DNA of 64,000 nucleotides, taken from NCBI GenBank assembly GCA_002381805.1, contig DFXZ01000010.1:62001-126000 (forward strand), written 5' to 3'. The DNA is from Bdellovibrio sp. UBA4095 (lineage in GTDB: Bacteria; Bdellovibrionota; Bdellovibrionia; Bdellovibrionales; Bdellovibrionaceae). The translations under genes and the position numbers were made by a program. Under the pieces are notes generated by a model. The model searched no databases and was not told the DNA's origin. It saw nothing but the letters and a program-made list of their open reading frames with translations. This document shows positions 36,936-46,266 of this stretch, piece by piece; the stretch's first letter is position 1, and every line of letters begins with the position of its first letter.

Positions 36936-37811
36936 CTAGAAATCCGATATTTTATCAGCCAAATCAGGAAAATCTACAAACGGATTTCGATTGCGCTGAA
37001 TCTTAAAGATCTCTTCGTTTCGTCGAACCTCATCCTCATCAACGGGGTCTTCAGTGTTCCAGACTCTTAGGATTTCTTCCTCGTTAGACGAAATCGACAA
37101 ATCATAGCGAACTGCAAAATAAAACAAAGCGCGTGCAACGTTACCCTTGTGAGATTGCGGCGGTTCAAAAACCTCTTCGGTCCCTCGTGAGCCAATTCCA
37201 AATCGAGAAGCTGGGCAATCCAACTCAAGCAGATCCGTCGTCACTTCACCGAAGGCATGGTTTCCACGAACAGCATTTAACTTAGAGTCCGTTGGAAACA
37301 GATGATGCAGATCAGATTTTTGTACATCTTCGCGAAATTTACGAGTGAATCGACTTTGTGGCCAGGTATGTTCGATGTTGATCACGCGGTTATCAGGAAT
37401 GGCATTGGGTCCCGGAGGCTTTCTTCCGAAATCACGACGTTTCTTTTCCTCAGCACAATAGACATCGCGAATTGAGTACTCATCTCCATTTTGAATCAAA
37501 TAGTAATTACCCATTAAGAAAACTCTCGCTGCCAAATATCCAATATTGTGATGAGCATAGCAGCGCTGGCCTTCTTCGCACTTGTCAGCGATCTGATCAA
37601 GTTCTCCCGGTCTTTCAACGTGATAGTTTTGCAAAACAGCTTTTAAAGTGGCTCTTAGAGTCTGATCCACGACACCTTTTTCCAGGCTCTTATAAAAGTC
37701 TTCGCCATAATAAGGAATAGATCGACTGGTTTGCTCGGCCCAGGATGTCGGCACGAAAAGAGAGAGTGAAACAAAAAACACTGATTTCATGAGCATCGTA
37801 AGCTTCATCAT
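36936..37811 (-). CDS. Secreted endonuclease I family nuclease
   Basis: 291 residues with a signal peptide (SWA-EQ, near residue 25). The beta-beta-alpha-metal core is visible: NIEHTWPQS (catalytic His), SDLHHLFPTDSKLNAVRGNHAFGEV and KGNVARALFYFAVRY, and it ends with RNEEIFKIQRNRNPFVDFPDLAD. These are the hallmarks of periplasmic/extracellular endonuclease I (EndA, Vibrio Vvn). A secreted DNase suits degradation of prey DNA. A short imperfect hairpin follows at 36873-36902. Confidence 0.92.
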   Translation of the reverse strand: MMKLTMLMKSVFFVSLSLFVPTSWAEQTSRSIPYYGEDFYKSLEKGVVDQTLRATLKAVLQNYHVERPGELDQIADKCEEGQRCYAHHNIGYLAARVFLMGNYYLIQNGDEYSIRDVYCAEEKKRRDFGRKPPGPNAIPDNRVINIEHTWPQSRFTRKFREDVQKSDLHHLFPTDSKLNAVRGNHAFGEVTTDLLELDCPASRFGIGSRGTEEVFEPPQSHKGNVARALFYFAVRYDLSISSNEEEILRVWNTEDPVDEDEVRRNEEIFKIQRNRNPFVDFPDLADKISDF

Positions 37812-37884
37812 CCGCCCTCGCAGTTGGTTAGATCCAACTTTCGCAGATGAATTTCGCCCAGCCTGGCAGATTCGTCAATGCCAG

Positions 37885-38829
37885 CTATAAATTTTGCATA
37901 CTAAAGAATCGCCCAGAAGCCCATCTGTAAATCAGCCCAGCAGAGAGTCCCAAAACTGTTCCCCCCAGATGGGCAGTATAGGCCACGCCGCCGCCCAAGC
38001 CTTCAGGAGTCGACCAGAAACTGGCTAAATCCACCAGCAGAAACAGCGGCAAGATTAAAAGTGTCGGTAAATAGATTGAGCCAAAATGCCCAGCAAGAGG
38101 CGACAGGAAATAGAAATACCGAACTCTTCCTCGCAATTCAGCCACGCAGTAAAACGCAAGAAGAGCACTAATCGATGCGCTTGCGCCGACCATAGGAACC
38201 GTGCCATGCAGATTGGACAAAAGAAATCCCATACCGCCGGCAATTCCACCGATAAGATATACGGTCAGCAGTACTCCACTGCCCGCCAGTACTTCGACAG
38301 CCGCTCCGATCACAAGCAAAAAGGCCAAATTTGAAAGCAAGTGAAACCAATTGCTATGAGAAAACTGGTAAGTCAGCCATGACAATGAACTCTTATCCAA
38401 AGAGCTTAATCCAAAGCGGAACAAAAGATGATTTTGATATCCCTCATGGAACTGCACTACCTGCTTTTTCCAAGTCGCAATTTTGATTTCATCACCACGA
38501 AACTCTGTGGTTTCGGCAGTCGTCAAAAAGCGAGAGTCCCTTAGCGCATAGGCACCAAGGACCATCATGTGTTCCTGATTCAAAGAACTCATTTTCAATA
38601 TCCAACTCGGCTTCTTTGCCAATTCCGTTGGCGAGGCTTCTTTCAGAAACTGATAGTAAAGACGGCCCGTCAGTTCAAGCCCGTCATCTTTTAGAAGTTT
38701 CGTTGAGGGTAAGCTCTCCCGGACGCCACTAAAGATCATCATGAATATCACCAGATTCAACGCAACCAAGGTCAACGTAAGGGGATACTTCTTCAGATCT
38801 TTTAGGTTCGCAGGATTAGGTAGGATCAT
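37885..38829 (-). CDS. Rhomboid-family membrane protein
   Basis: 314 residues with a first membrane segment (about 18-35), a soluble insert to about 150, and a rhomboid core. The core shows FSHSNWFHLLSNLAFL (conserved His and Asn), the serine in VGASASISALLAF (usual GASGA; the serine is kept) and the catalytic His in TAHLGGTVLGL. It is probably an active intramembrane serine protease. Its start overlaps the RDD gene end by four bases (ATGA). Confidence 0.82.
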   Translation of the reverse strand: MILPNPANLKDLKKYPLTLTLVALNLVIFMMIFSGVRESLPSTKLLKDDGLELTGRLYYQFLKEASPTELAKKPSWILKMSSLNQEHMMVLGAYALRDSRFLTTAETTEFRGDEIKIATWKKQVVQFHEGYQNHLLFRFGLSSLDKSSLSWLTYQFSHSNWFHLLSNLAFLLVIGAAVEVLAGSGVLLTVYLIGGIAGGMGFLLSNLHGTVPMVGASASISALLAFYCVAELRGRVRYFYFLSPLAGHFGSIYLPTLLILPLFLLVDLASFWSTPEGLGGGVAYTAHLGGTVLGLSAGLIYRWASGRFFSMQNL

Positions 38830-40040
38830 TGCAGATCGTACCTCTCTTTAAACTCTTCGATCCAAGACTCTTGAGTGCTCGCGGGCTTTCGGCCACGCAA
38901 GGAGTTGTCCTTTTTTGAACCGGCCAATGCCCAAACCGAGCGCACAAAGCGTTTTTCAAAGGCTCGAGACAGATAGGTGTCCTTCTGAATTCTAGCGATG
39001 GCATCCAAACTGGCTGCGTAGTCCTTCTTTTCAAAACGTTCTTCTGCTAGCAATGTCTGAGTCACCCAGAGTTTTTTATCTGCCAGCTCAAGAGTCTTAG
39101 CGCTGTTACCGGCTTTTAGGTATTGAACTAACAAACATGATGTCGAGCCCGCTGCAGAGCAAATTTTTTCCTGGTAGAGATCCTGCTCGGCGCCACTACT
39201 TACCAGGTAACGTGCCAGATATGCCAGGTCTTGCGAGTTTATGGAATCACCCCACAGCGAAGCTTCAGCCTCTTTATTCAAACAGTCCGGAGTAATTTCA
39301 TCTATTAAAAACAACGAGAGTGCGGCATCAATTCTTTTACTGCCATAGAGATCAAGGTCCTTAAGTTCCTTGCAAACGCCCACCAGGCCATAGGAGCTGC
39401 TTTTCCCCTGCCCCGCCACCAATTCACTGTAGGTCTTTAAGACGCTGACAAAACCAAACAGCAATAAAAATAGAAAACTCATGCGCAACCAGGAAGAAAC
39501 GAACTTCGCTTCGAGAGGCATGGGCCCCTCGTCCGGAATAGTCTTCAGAGTGACCACCATCGTATCGGAAGCACGCTCATGAAGGCAACGTCGCAAGGGA
39601 TGACTTAGCACTTCTGTGAACGGCAGGGCCGCAAATAAAAACTGCAAAGCCCAACCCGTCGAACGCAACAAAGACTGGGAAAAAGTTAATGGCTTTTTAA
39701 AGTCAGGAAAATTCACAACACGCATCTGCGCAAAGATCTGTCCTGGCGTCGCTTGCCAGTAAAACAATGAAAGAGCCTGCAAGAATATGACGATAATGGC
39801 TCCCACCAAAAACACCAAAGCTCCCGCGAGAACCCCTTCATGCGATTGCATGTCGAGAAGAAAGAACGTGCGTGTCTGCCGCACAAACCCTGCCAGTATA
39901 AAGCTGACTATAGGAGAAAAAATGAGAAAGTCCAAAAGCAAAGCTAAGGACCGATCAGCTACAAAGGCGATCGGATAGCCTGCAGATTTTGGATGTTGTT
40001 TTGGTTTGGCTTCTGGAGCCGACAAATCTGGAAATAGCAT
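38826..40040 (-). CDS. RDD-family membrane protein with large C-terminal domain
   Basis: About 404 residues from the ATG at 40040 (a TTG at 40064 is possible). An RDD domain with three to four membrane segments fills residues 25-215: the family Arg/Asp lies in ADRSLALLLDFL, and ATPGQIFAQMRVV is typical. A cytoplasmic or periplasmic helical domain (about 215-404, TPR-like) follows with no recognised family. It overlaps the rhomboid gene by four bases, so the pair probably act in the same membrane process. Confidence 0.75.
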   Translation of the reverse strand: MLFPDLSAPEAKPKQHPKSAGYPIAFVADRSLALLLDFLIFSPIVSFILAGFVRQTRTFFLLDMQSHEGVLAGALVFLVGAIIVIFLQALSLFYWQATPGQIFAQMRVVNFPDFKKPLTFSQSLLRSTGWALQFLFAALPFTEVLSHPLRRCLHERASDTMVVTLKTIPDEGPMPLEAKFVSSWLRMSFLFLLLFGFVSVLKTYSELVAGQGKSSSYGLVGVCKELKDLDLYGSKRIDAALSLFLIDEITPDCLNKEAEASLWGDSINSQDLAYLARYLVSSGAEQDLYQEKICSAAGSTSCLLVQYLKAGNSAKTLELADKKLWVTQTLLAEERFEKKDYAASLDAIARIQKDTYLSRAFEKRFVRSVWALAGSKKDNSLRGRKPASTQESWIEEFKERYDLQ

Positions 40041-40082
40041 ACAGATCGTATCGGCCTGGTACAAAAATGTCTGAAGAACTTC

Positions 40083-40703
40083 TTATCTAAAATTGATCGA
40101 CTGGACGCGACCTTCATCATCGATTACGAAGTGAGCTTCACCAATGATTTCTTTGGCCGAGCTAATAAGCTTATAGATCTGCAATCCTTGTTCAGTCTTG
40201 GCAAGATTCACCTCTGAATACTGAAGTCCAAAGGCCTCAGCATATTTTTTAAGGAAATCTGCTCGGTCTTCGATTTCAAGAGGTCTTTCGCCTGCCTGCG
40301 CATCGATAAACTCGATACTTTGAATGCGGCCCTGACTTAGCTTCATGCCATATTTCCCCTCAAGGAAACCGAAAATTAGTTCATCGCGCACTGTGGGCTG
40401 TTCCGCCAAGCTCGCCGAAAATAAAGACTTATCAGAGGAAATCTTTTTCGCTAGGTCATGCTCCCATTTAATGCTTTCAGCAGCAGCACCAGGGTCAAAG
40501 CTCGCAATACCACGATTTCCTTGTTCCATGATCGTCTGATCAGGACCATCTACCAGCCACTGATTTAAAAACACGGTCATCAATAAAACTGAGGCAATGG
40601 AAAGAACTAAAACCGTTTTTTGCTCTTGTGACTTATCTTGCATTCTCTTCCTCGCGGATTGAGCTTTTGGAAATTCAAGCACCTGTGCATCCCTCATCGT
40701 CAT
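40083..40703 (-). CDS. Single-pass membrane protein, unknown function
   Basis: 206 residues: a basic N-terminal cytoplasmic tail (about 28 residues), one membrane segment (LVLSIASVLLMTVFLNQWLV), then a periplasmic domain ending EAHFVIDDEGRVQSINFR. No signal cleavage site. It lies 43 bases upstream of the RDD gene start on the same strand, likely in one transcript with RDD and rhomboid. Family not recognised. Confidence 0.65.
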   Translation of the reverse strand: MTMRDAQVLEFPKAQSARKRMQDKSQEQKTVLVLSIASVLLMTVFLNQWLVDGPDQTIMEQGNRGIASFDPGAAAESIKWEHDLAKKISSDKSLFSASLAEQPTVRDELIFGFLEGKYGMKLSQGRIQSIEFIDAQAGERPLEIEDRADFLKKYAEAFGLQYSEVNLAKTEQGLQIYKLISSAKEIIGEAHFVIDDEGRVQSINFR

Positions 40704-40882
40704 CCCCTCGCAAAAATTAAGTCACTCGTGACATTACTATTATCATCACTGCGAGGAGCGTGCCGTTTATAAGTCTACCGTATTGTCAGACATTGCAAAA
40801 GACATTAACAAGCGAACAAATCTTGTTAGACGACTCATTTTGATAATCTCATTTTGAAACGAAAAAATCAAAAATGATGAGT

Positions 40883-42091
40883 CTAGTCGAGTGCGCTTTG
40901 GACCCAAGAATCTACTCCGGCCTGCATTTCACCAAGATCATAGTAAAGCAGCTTGTCGAGTTCAACACCTTGACCTTCGATCTTGTGTTTTTGACGACTT
41001 AGATACACCGCTTCTGGAATTGATATCTGCACTCCTGGTCCCATTTCTTCTAATGGATACCAGACTCCGACTAGGAGCTGACCTCGGGTCGGTGTTCCCA
41101 TGACCAAGGCTTGGCGAAATTCCTTGAGCGCCTGAGCCACCATTTCGGCTACAGAAGCTGTTTTGCCGTCTACCAGCACCCTGACCTGCCCCTTATAACA
41201 AGCTTTCTTGTCAAAGGTTCGCAGCAGGACCTCGCCATTATTTTCAAGCACGGCTAACTGACTTTCATCACGCAAATCATCGGGAAGCGCTGCCGACTGT
41301 GTGTTCACAGCCCGCGGTCGCAACAAACGACCGACTTCTTCCTTTTCACATAAAAACAGAGACAGGAATCGCAGTCCTGCGACGAAATTACCTCCGGCAT
41401 TGCCGCGCAAATCAACAATCATCTGTTTCGAGGATAAGAGGGTTTGCGACCAACTTTGGATATCTCCGTATTCGAAAAACTGCGATCGAAAAGATGGTAT
41501 TTTTATTAACGTTGTTTGCGCATTAATTTTTGAAGTACTTGGTTTTTCATCGCGAACAATTTCACGTGTTTCCAAATCAATGGAAACCAGACCGCTGGAT
41601 CTCTTTACCAGATAGGTGCCGGAGCTTGCTTGGGCTTCCCAGGGATTTGGTTGTTCATTATTAATTGACACAACAATGTCACCAGCACGAATCCCCGCTT
41701 CAGAGGCTGGCGACTGAGGATGAGTCTTAAAGACAACCAACTCTCCATCGACAAACTCACTCTCGATTCCGGTTTCTTTACTTTCGCCGTGCCATATTGT
41801 TTTTACCAGGGCAGAGTCATATAGCTCCAAGTGGGAGACATTAAGAAGTCCTAGAACATTGTTAATATCTTTAAATATTAATTGTTTGGGGCTATCAGCC
41901 TTAACTAAGGAACTGCGACGCAGGCACGTCGTTTTCCAGGGACCGATTTCAGAATTTTTTAGAAATATTTTTTCAGCGACGAGTTCGCAAACGACCGGAT
42001 AAGGATTTAAAAATCCGTTGTGAACCGCAAGCTGATAGGCAGTTCCCGCACATAGCGCAAATAAAAGAAGTGGCAAACCGAATTTTCTCAT
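40883..42091 (-). CDS. S41 (C-terminal processing) peptidase-like protein, altered dyad
   Basis: About 402 residues from the ATG at 42091 (AAAGGT upstream), giving a signal/anchor MRKFGLPLLLFALCAGTAY. A PDZ domain is centred on SPASEAGIRAGDIVVSINN. The TSPc domain holds MIVDLRGNAGGNF and the nucleophile Ser in DGKTASVAEMVAQAL. Where C-terminal processing proteases have the catalytic Lys (TFGKG), this one reads PTRGQLL, so the Lys is Gln. It may be inactive, or use another base as in Lys-lacking S41 members. It sits just after a Fis-type gene with a terminator between. Confidence 0.85.
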   Translation of the reverse strand: MRKFGLPLLLFALCAGTAYQLAVHNGFLNPYPVVCELVAEKIFLKNSEIGPWKTTCLRRSSLVKADSPKQLIFKDINNVLGLLNVSHLELYDSALVKTIWHGESKETGIESEFVDGELVVFKTHPQSPASEAGIRAGDIVVSINNEQPNPWEAQASSGTYLVKRSSGLVSIDLETREIVRDEKPSTSKINAQTTLIKIPSFRSQFFEYGDIQSWSQTLLSSKQMIVDLRGNAGGNFVAGLRFLSLFLCEKEEVGRLLRPRAVNTQSAALPDDLRDESQLAVLENNGEVLLRTFDKKACYKGQVRVLVDGKTASVAEMVAQALKEFRQALVMGTPTRGQLLVGVWYPLEEMGPGVQISIPEAVYLSRQKHKIEGQGVELDKLLYYDLGEMQAGVDSWVQSALD

Positions 42092-42099
42092 AGACCTTT

Positions 42100-42134
42100 G
42101 AAAAAACAAAGACCGAGCGTCTCCACTCGGTCTT
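42100..42134 (-). terminator. Terminator after the Fis-type gene
   Basis: In minus orientation, a 9-bp stem AAGACCGAG / CTCGGTCTT with an 8-base loop is followed by TGTTTTTTC. It separates the Fis-type gene from the S41 gene, which therefore may need its own promoter. Confidence 0.85.
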
Positions 42135-42155
42135 GTTAAGTAGCTAAATCGCCAA

Positions 42156-42593
42156 CTAGGCAGCGATTTTCTTTTTGCGAGCAGACGAAGGATCAATGTG
42201 GTATTGCTTCACTTTTCTGTAAAGTGTCGCACGACCAATTCCCAATGCTTTTGCAGCTTCAGTCAAATTTCCTTTGTACTGAACGATTGCGTTTTCAATC
42301 GCTTGCGCCTCAAGCTCTTCCATCTTTTGAACGCTGCTCGACTGAACTGACGGTGTTGGAAACTGAATTACATTTCCTCCGCTCAGTTGGTCGGTCGTCA
42401 ACGGGCTTAAACCCGATGCCAAAGCTGGAACTCCAGCCATTAGTTGCTGTCTGAAAAATGCATTATCAAGCCCTTCGCGCCATTGCGCCGTGGAATATGC
42501 TTGAACAGTTACATCGTGATTTTCCCAGTATCTCTTCGCATTTTCGATTGTATCCTGGCTATCGCTCACCACGATCATTACTGTGCGTGACAT
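42156..42593 (-). CDS. Fis-type DNA-binding protein without AAA+ domain
   Basis: 145 residues. The C-terminal half is a Fis/NtrC-type HTH: ELEAQAIENAIVQYKGNLTEAAKALGIGRATLYRKVKQYHID. The N-terminal half (MIVVSDSQDTIENAKRYWENH...) begins like a receiver or DNA-recognition accessory domain but is too short to be a full receiver. It lacks the sigma54 AAA+ core, so it is not a classic enhancer protein. It is either a free-standing regulator or a nucleoid protein. Basic Lys tail at the end (ARKKKIAA). Confidence 0.8.
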   Translation of the reverse strand: MSRTVMIVVSDSQDTIENAKRYWENHDVTVQAYSTAQWREGLDNAFFRQQLMAGVPALASGLSPLTTDQLSGGNVIQFPTPSVQSSSVQKMEELEAQAIENAIVQYKGNLTEAAKALGIGRATLYRKVKQYHIDPSSARKKKIAA

Positions 42594-42837
42594 TTAGTCC
42601 TCCCCTTTTGAAACATTATCAAAGCCAAATTGACTCACTTTGTACCTATCGGCGTTTCATGGTGAGAATTAAGGGCCAGATGAAATTATTTTTTGAGACA
42701 TTCTAAAATGCGAAAAACACAGGACTTTTCGCCGGAAAAAAATTGCTGTTGCATTTTGGGAACCAATTACATCTTCTCAGATCGAAATAAAGAGGACCAG
42801 GGCGATGCGGTTTACACAAGCCGTTAAAAACGAAAGC

Positions 42838-43722
42838 CTACTTGGGCAATCGGTGCTCGAGAGGCTTTATGACGAATTCTAACTTTTGGATGCTGGAAAC
42901 TTCACCATAGGGGGTTTTATTCCAAAGCTGGACACGGTACTTGCCGGGCTTTAAGTCTGCGGGCAGGGACCACTGCTTTTCCTTTGTAGATGCTTGCGCA
43001 ACCTGGTGCCACACCGATGAGAAATGCTTTTGGTGCTCCAGTTTATACCAAGTTGGATGCGTGGCTTCGGTTTCCCAAGAAAGAATTGTGCTCTTTTCCA
43101 CTGCCTGAATCTTGGGAGCTAGAACTTCAGGGACTGGTTGGGACTTAATGGCTAGCATTTGTTCCGAAACGTAGGGCTCCCCTTCAACCTCATCTGCAGT
43201 ATAAGGAATAATCTTATAGGAATATGTTCCGGGGCGTAGGTTCATATTCACTTCAGCGACACGAGTGGATTTCGTACCTACGACTTCGCCCGCCGAATTT
43301 AGCAATATAAATTTGAAATGATGAGCACCGACTGGCGCCTTCCAAGCAACTTTCAAGGGAGCCGTGTAAGTTTTAGCATTAATCGAAAGCTCTGCAGAAG
43401 GAGCTTCGACGCTTTCAATTTTTTTCGGTGGCACCAAAAACTCCCGCGCTTCTGACCATTCTCCTTTAGCCTGTCGACTATCGTAAACTCGGCCTCTGAC
43501 ATAGTAAAAGCCAGGGGCCATCATCAAAGAGAACGCCGAATTTGGACTGCGCAAAGACTGCAATGATTTTTTTTCTTTGGACATGAGTTCAATTTCATAA
43601 ACTTCAGCGCCAAAGATTTCTTCCCACTCGAACTCAACTTTAACTTTTTCTGCGGGCGCCGAAATTACTGGCTCTGTCGACATGCAGACAAAGAATGCAA
43701 GCACAAAAGACCAGCGCATCAC
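42838..43722 (-). CDS. Secreted protein with fibronectin III-like repeats
   Basis: 294 residues with a signal peptide (SA-PAEK, near residue 22). Three beta-sandwich repeats of Fn3/Ig type can be traced: WEEIFGAEVYEIEL..YVRGRVYDS, WKAPVGAHHFKF..YSYKIIPYT and SWETEATHPTWYKLEH..YRVQLWNK. Each ends with a Y-V/I-aromatic strand. Likely an extracellular or periplasmic binding protein. Third gene of the 45270-42838 operon, overlapping the previous gene by four bases. Confidence 0.72.
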   Translation of the reverse strand: MMRWSFVLAFFVCMSTEPVISAPAEKVKVEFEWEEIFGAEVYEIELMSKEKKSLQSLRSPNSAFSLMMAPGFYYVRGRVYDSRQAKGEWSEAREFLVPPKKIESVEAPSAELSINAKTYTAPLKVAWKAPVGAHHFKFILLNSAGEVVGTKSTRVAEVNMNLRPGTYSYKIIPYTADEVEGEPYVSEQMLAIKSQPVPEVLAPKIQAVEKSTILSWETEATHPTWYKLEHQKHFSSVWHQVAQASTKEKQWSLPADLKPGKYRVQLWNKTPYGEVSSIQKLEFVIKPLEHRLPK

Positions 43723-44549
43723 TGAGTCTTTTCCTTTTCCTTCATGGATGACTTGGAAACTTCAAGCGCAATACGCATTGATTGCTTAATGGAGGTCTGA
43801 AGCCCCTTCTTGGAGAGAGAAAATGCGTACGCCTTTTTAAAGTTGTCATAAGCCAAGGGACCAAATGCTAGGATTTCATCAGTCATCTCGAGCGCCTCTT
43901 TAATATTCAAAGAGGCACCAGCTTTCGAAGTGATAAAGCCATAGATCTTTTCAAAGCTCGGAAAGAGGCCTTCAGGATAAAGATCAAAGTGTTTAATCAA
44001 GCCAAGTGAGTATTTTCCGCAATCACGCAGTGGCAACCCTAACTTGTCATGGTCCGTACAGAATCGATAAAGTCGTTCAAAGTCTTTTTGTCCAGCCACT
44101 GCTCGACTTGGGTTTTCAGAGATCTTCACTGAAATATTAAAAGCAGTCATGAAGTCGAGATCGAAATAGTTATCCAAAAAGAACGTTTTAAAGAGAGCCA
44201 CAAAACTGTTCGTTTGTTCGTTGGATTTTTCACTGAAAGAGGCCGCCATCTCGACACTTTTTTGCAGGTCGACGCCAGACTCTGTAAGAAGCTCAAAAAC
44301 TTTCTGAAAACGGCTGAGTGCTCCGCTGCAACCTTTGGCTACTTTTAACGACCAGGTCACCACTTGCTTGTCGTTCAAACTAAGCACCTTGTTGTTACGG
44401 AAATAGTCGACGCTTTTTTCAAACTCTTCAGAGCCTTTGCAGGCAATATACCCGTCTGGTAACTTTGGCTGCCTCTCTTGATCGAGTTCGGATGCTAGCG
44501 CGGTGGTAGCGCACAAAGCAATAAGAAGCATCGCCAGCGAATGCTTCAT
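43719..44549 (-). CDS. Secreted helical protein, unknown function
   Basis: 276 residues with a signal peptide (ALCATTALA-SE). The mature part is mainly helical with five Cys (IACKGS, KGCSGA, RFCTDH, RDCGKY). Repeated patterns of about 70 residues seem present (LTESGVDLQKSVEMA / ITSKAGASLNIKEALEMT / LSKKGLQTSIKQSMRIAL). No family recognised. Starts one base after the upstream gene; overlaps the downstream gene by four. Confidence 0.65.
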   Translation of the reverse strand: MKHSLAMLLIALCATTALASELDQERQPKLPDGYIACKGSEEFEKSVDYFRNNKVLSLNDKQVVTWSLKVAKGCSGALSRFQKVFELLTESGVDLQKSVEMAASFSEKSNEQTNSFVALFKTFFLDNYFDLDFMTAFNISVKISENPSRAVAGQKDFERLYRFCTDHDKLGLPLRDCGKYSLGLIKHFDLYPEGLFPSFEKIYGFITSKAGASLNIKEALEMTDEILAFGPLAYDNFKKAYAFSLSKKGLQTSIKQSMRIALEVSKSSMKEKEKTQ

Positions 44550-44550
44550 T

Positions 44551-45270
44551 TTAGAAACTCCAACTTAAGTTCATTTGTGCGCTGTCATGACCTTTTAGAT
44601 CCATCCAGACAAGTGGAGCGTAGATCTTACGTTTATATTCCAAATGTTTTTTATAGCTTACATTGTAGATGGACGGAAAGACCCACGGAAGCAGCGAAGT
44701 GGTCGCGGCAAGCAAGCCATACGTTCGTGTCTGATCATCAGAGGCTTGGCTTGTTAATAAAACAGATGCTGCCAGATTTGTAACAACCGCCATATTGCTT
44801 AAGGTCGTCTGTAAATTTGAAGCAGACTCCATCGCTTCTTCGGCCCATCTTTCGCGAGCCAGATCAGCGCGACGATCTTTGGTGCTCATCTTTCGCACTC
44901 CACTGAGCCCATTCGCAGCGGGCTTTTTAAATGCCAAATAGCTGCCAACCACAACCCAGCCGGCGCCGATCCCAGTTGCGAGATTCGCAGCAAGATCAGC
45001 ATCTTTCTTTTCTTGGTTGCTTGGATTTTCTTTATATTTGCCTTTGCTCTGAGTGCCCGCCAGCAAAGTCATGGCGCCGGAGGCCAGCAAAGTCCACTGA
45101 TTCAGGAATGCGCTCTCTTGCTCTAACTGCGCCAGTTGGGCCAGCCGTTCTGTCGCTCGTGGTACTACTTGTAATTCGGGATAATCCAAATTTTCAAAAG
45201 GTTTTGAGTCGTCAGCCCACGAGGGAGTGACCAGGCCTACTGTCAGAAGAAATGAGAGGATGATTTTCAT
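44551..45270 (-). CDS. Secreted/outer-membrane protein, unknown function
   Basis: 239 residues with a signal peptide (SWA-DD). Two or three hydrophobic stretches (WTLLASGAMTLLAG, GIGAGWVVVGSYLAF, AASVLLTS) and an aromatic C-terminal end (LNLSWSF-like: QMNLSWSF) suggest membrane insertion. First gene of a three-gene operon with two other exported proteins (44551, 43719, 42838); perhaps an envelope complex. Confidence 0.6.
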   Translation of the reverse strand: MKIILSFLLTVGLVTPSWADDSKPFENLDYPELQVVPRATERLAQLAQLEQESAFLNQWTLLASGAMTLLAGTQSKGKYKENPSNQEKKDADLAANLATGIGAGWVVVGSYLAFKKPAANGLSGVRKMSTKDRRADLARERWAEEAMESASNLQTTLSNMAVVTNLAASVLLTSQASDDQTRTYGLLAATTSLLPWVFPSIYNVSYKKHLEYKRKIYAPLVWMDLKGHDSAQMNLSWSF

Positions 45271-45340
45271 AACTCAAGAATAATAGTTCAGTGCTTAGGG
45301 CTCCAAGCTAAATTCATCTTTATGGACCAATGAGCGGGCC

Positions 45341-45369
45341 AAAAAAAAGCCAGGCTTTCACCTGGCTTT
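45341..45369 (-). terminator. Terminator after the acidic protein gene
   Basis: In minus orientation, a 9-bp stem AAAGCCAGG / CCTGGCTTT with a 6-base loop is followed by a run of Ts (eight counting the 3' arm). Confidence 0.9.
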
Positions 45370-45393
45370 AGAAATTCTAATCTGTATTTAAGA

Positions 45394-45939
45394 CTATCGG
45401 CGGCCTGATTTGATTTTCACTTGAAGCTTTGAAATCAGGTGAACAGCCATTTTCTCTTGAACCTTACACATCTTTAGTTCATCACGGCGATAAGAGCGCT
45501 GAGATGGTGTCAAAGTTCCAGTTTCCAGTTCCATTTCATAGTCCAGCTTGGAAGAACGAATTCCTTCAAGTTCTTTCGTTTGCTGTTTGAAGAGCTTTGT
45601 CACACCAGACAAAGGTGCAACTTCAATCCACTCTTCTTTACCACGGTACCAACTGACCATTCTAAGGAAGCGAGCTTTATTCTTTGCCAAAGTGAACTTA
45701 GGAAATCCACCTTCAGAAAGCTCAAGGATATTTTCAATTTCATCCAGATTAAGGTCATCTTCTTCACCTTCCATTAGAAGGTTGCCAGGCATTGATGCCA
45801 ACGCTGCTTCTTCCAGCTCATCTTCAAGATCTGCTTCAAAAGCAGAGGTCTTCTTCATCTCTCTTTCGTTCTCTAGGTCCGAATCCAAGTCAGAGTCGAT
45901 CATTTCTTCAACGTGCATGTTATTGCCAGGATTGATCAA
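45394..45939 (-). CDS. Acidic protein of unknown function
   Basis: 181 residues from a TTG at 45939, which has GGGGAGG five to six bases upstream, so it is preferred over ATG or TTG codons without such a site. The N-terminal 80 residues are very acidic (SDLDSDLENERE, LEEAALAS), with strings of Asp and Glu. The C-terminal half is basic (LAKNKARFLRMVSWYRG, KSGRR). It looks like a nucleic-acid or ribosome-associated protein, but this is inferred from charge only. Confidence 0.6.
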   Translation of the reverse strand: MINPGNNMHVEEMIDSDLDSDLENEREMKKTSAFEADLEDELEEAALASMPGNLLMEGEEDDLNLDEIENILELSEGGFPKFTLAKNKARFLRMVSWYRGKEEWIEVAPLSGVTKLFKQQTKELEGIRSSKLDYEMELETGTLTPSQRSYRRDELKMCKVQEKMAVHLISKLQVKIKSGRR

Positions 45940-46266
45940 GGCGAGCCTCCCCAAAAGTCATTCGATGTAAAACTGCTTCAAAGTGGTCACGGTTATATCC
46001 CAAAATCGTCTATGACACAATATGTTAATTGCATGAAAAAACGTAAAAATACCAAATAATGCCATCTGTTACCGAATTTTGCAGAAAGTGCCCTGTTGAA
46101 TTTTCACTCCCGCTTTTTAAGCGATTAAAATGTGTCCTCAGCATATCACGAAAAAAGGTGAATCCGGCTCGCTGTTAAGAATCAGGGGCTAGCTGGTCAA
46201 TTAAAACGTCTTAACTTTTCTCTTTATTCTTATGCAGGCACTCTGGAAACAGAACAGGGAGGTTCT
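45940..46266. other. Divergent promoter region between acidic protein and aceB
   Basis: 327 bases. It contains the leader of both divergent genes, a small CGCTT/AAGCG hairpin near 46110 and a GGGAGG ribosome site for aceB at 46255. No protein gene or recognised riboswitch is evident. The glyoxylate shunt regulator site was not identifiable. Confidence 0.45.
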
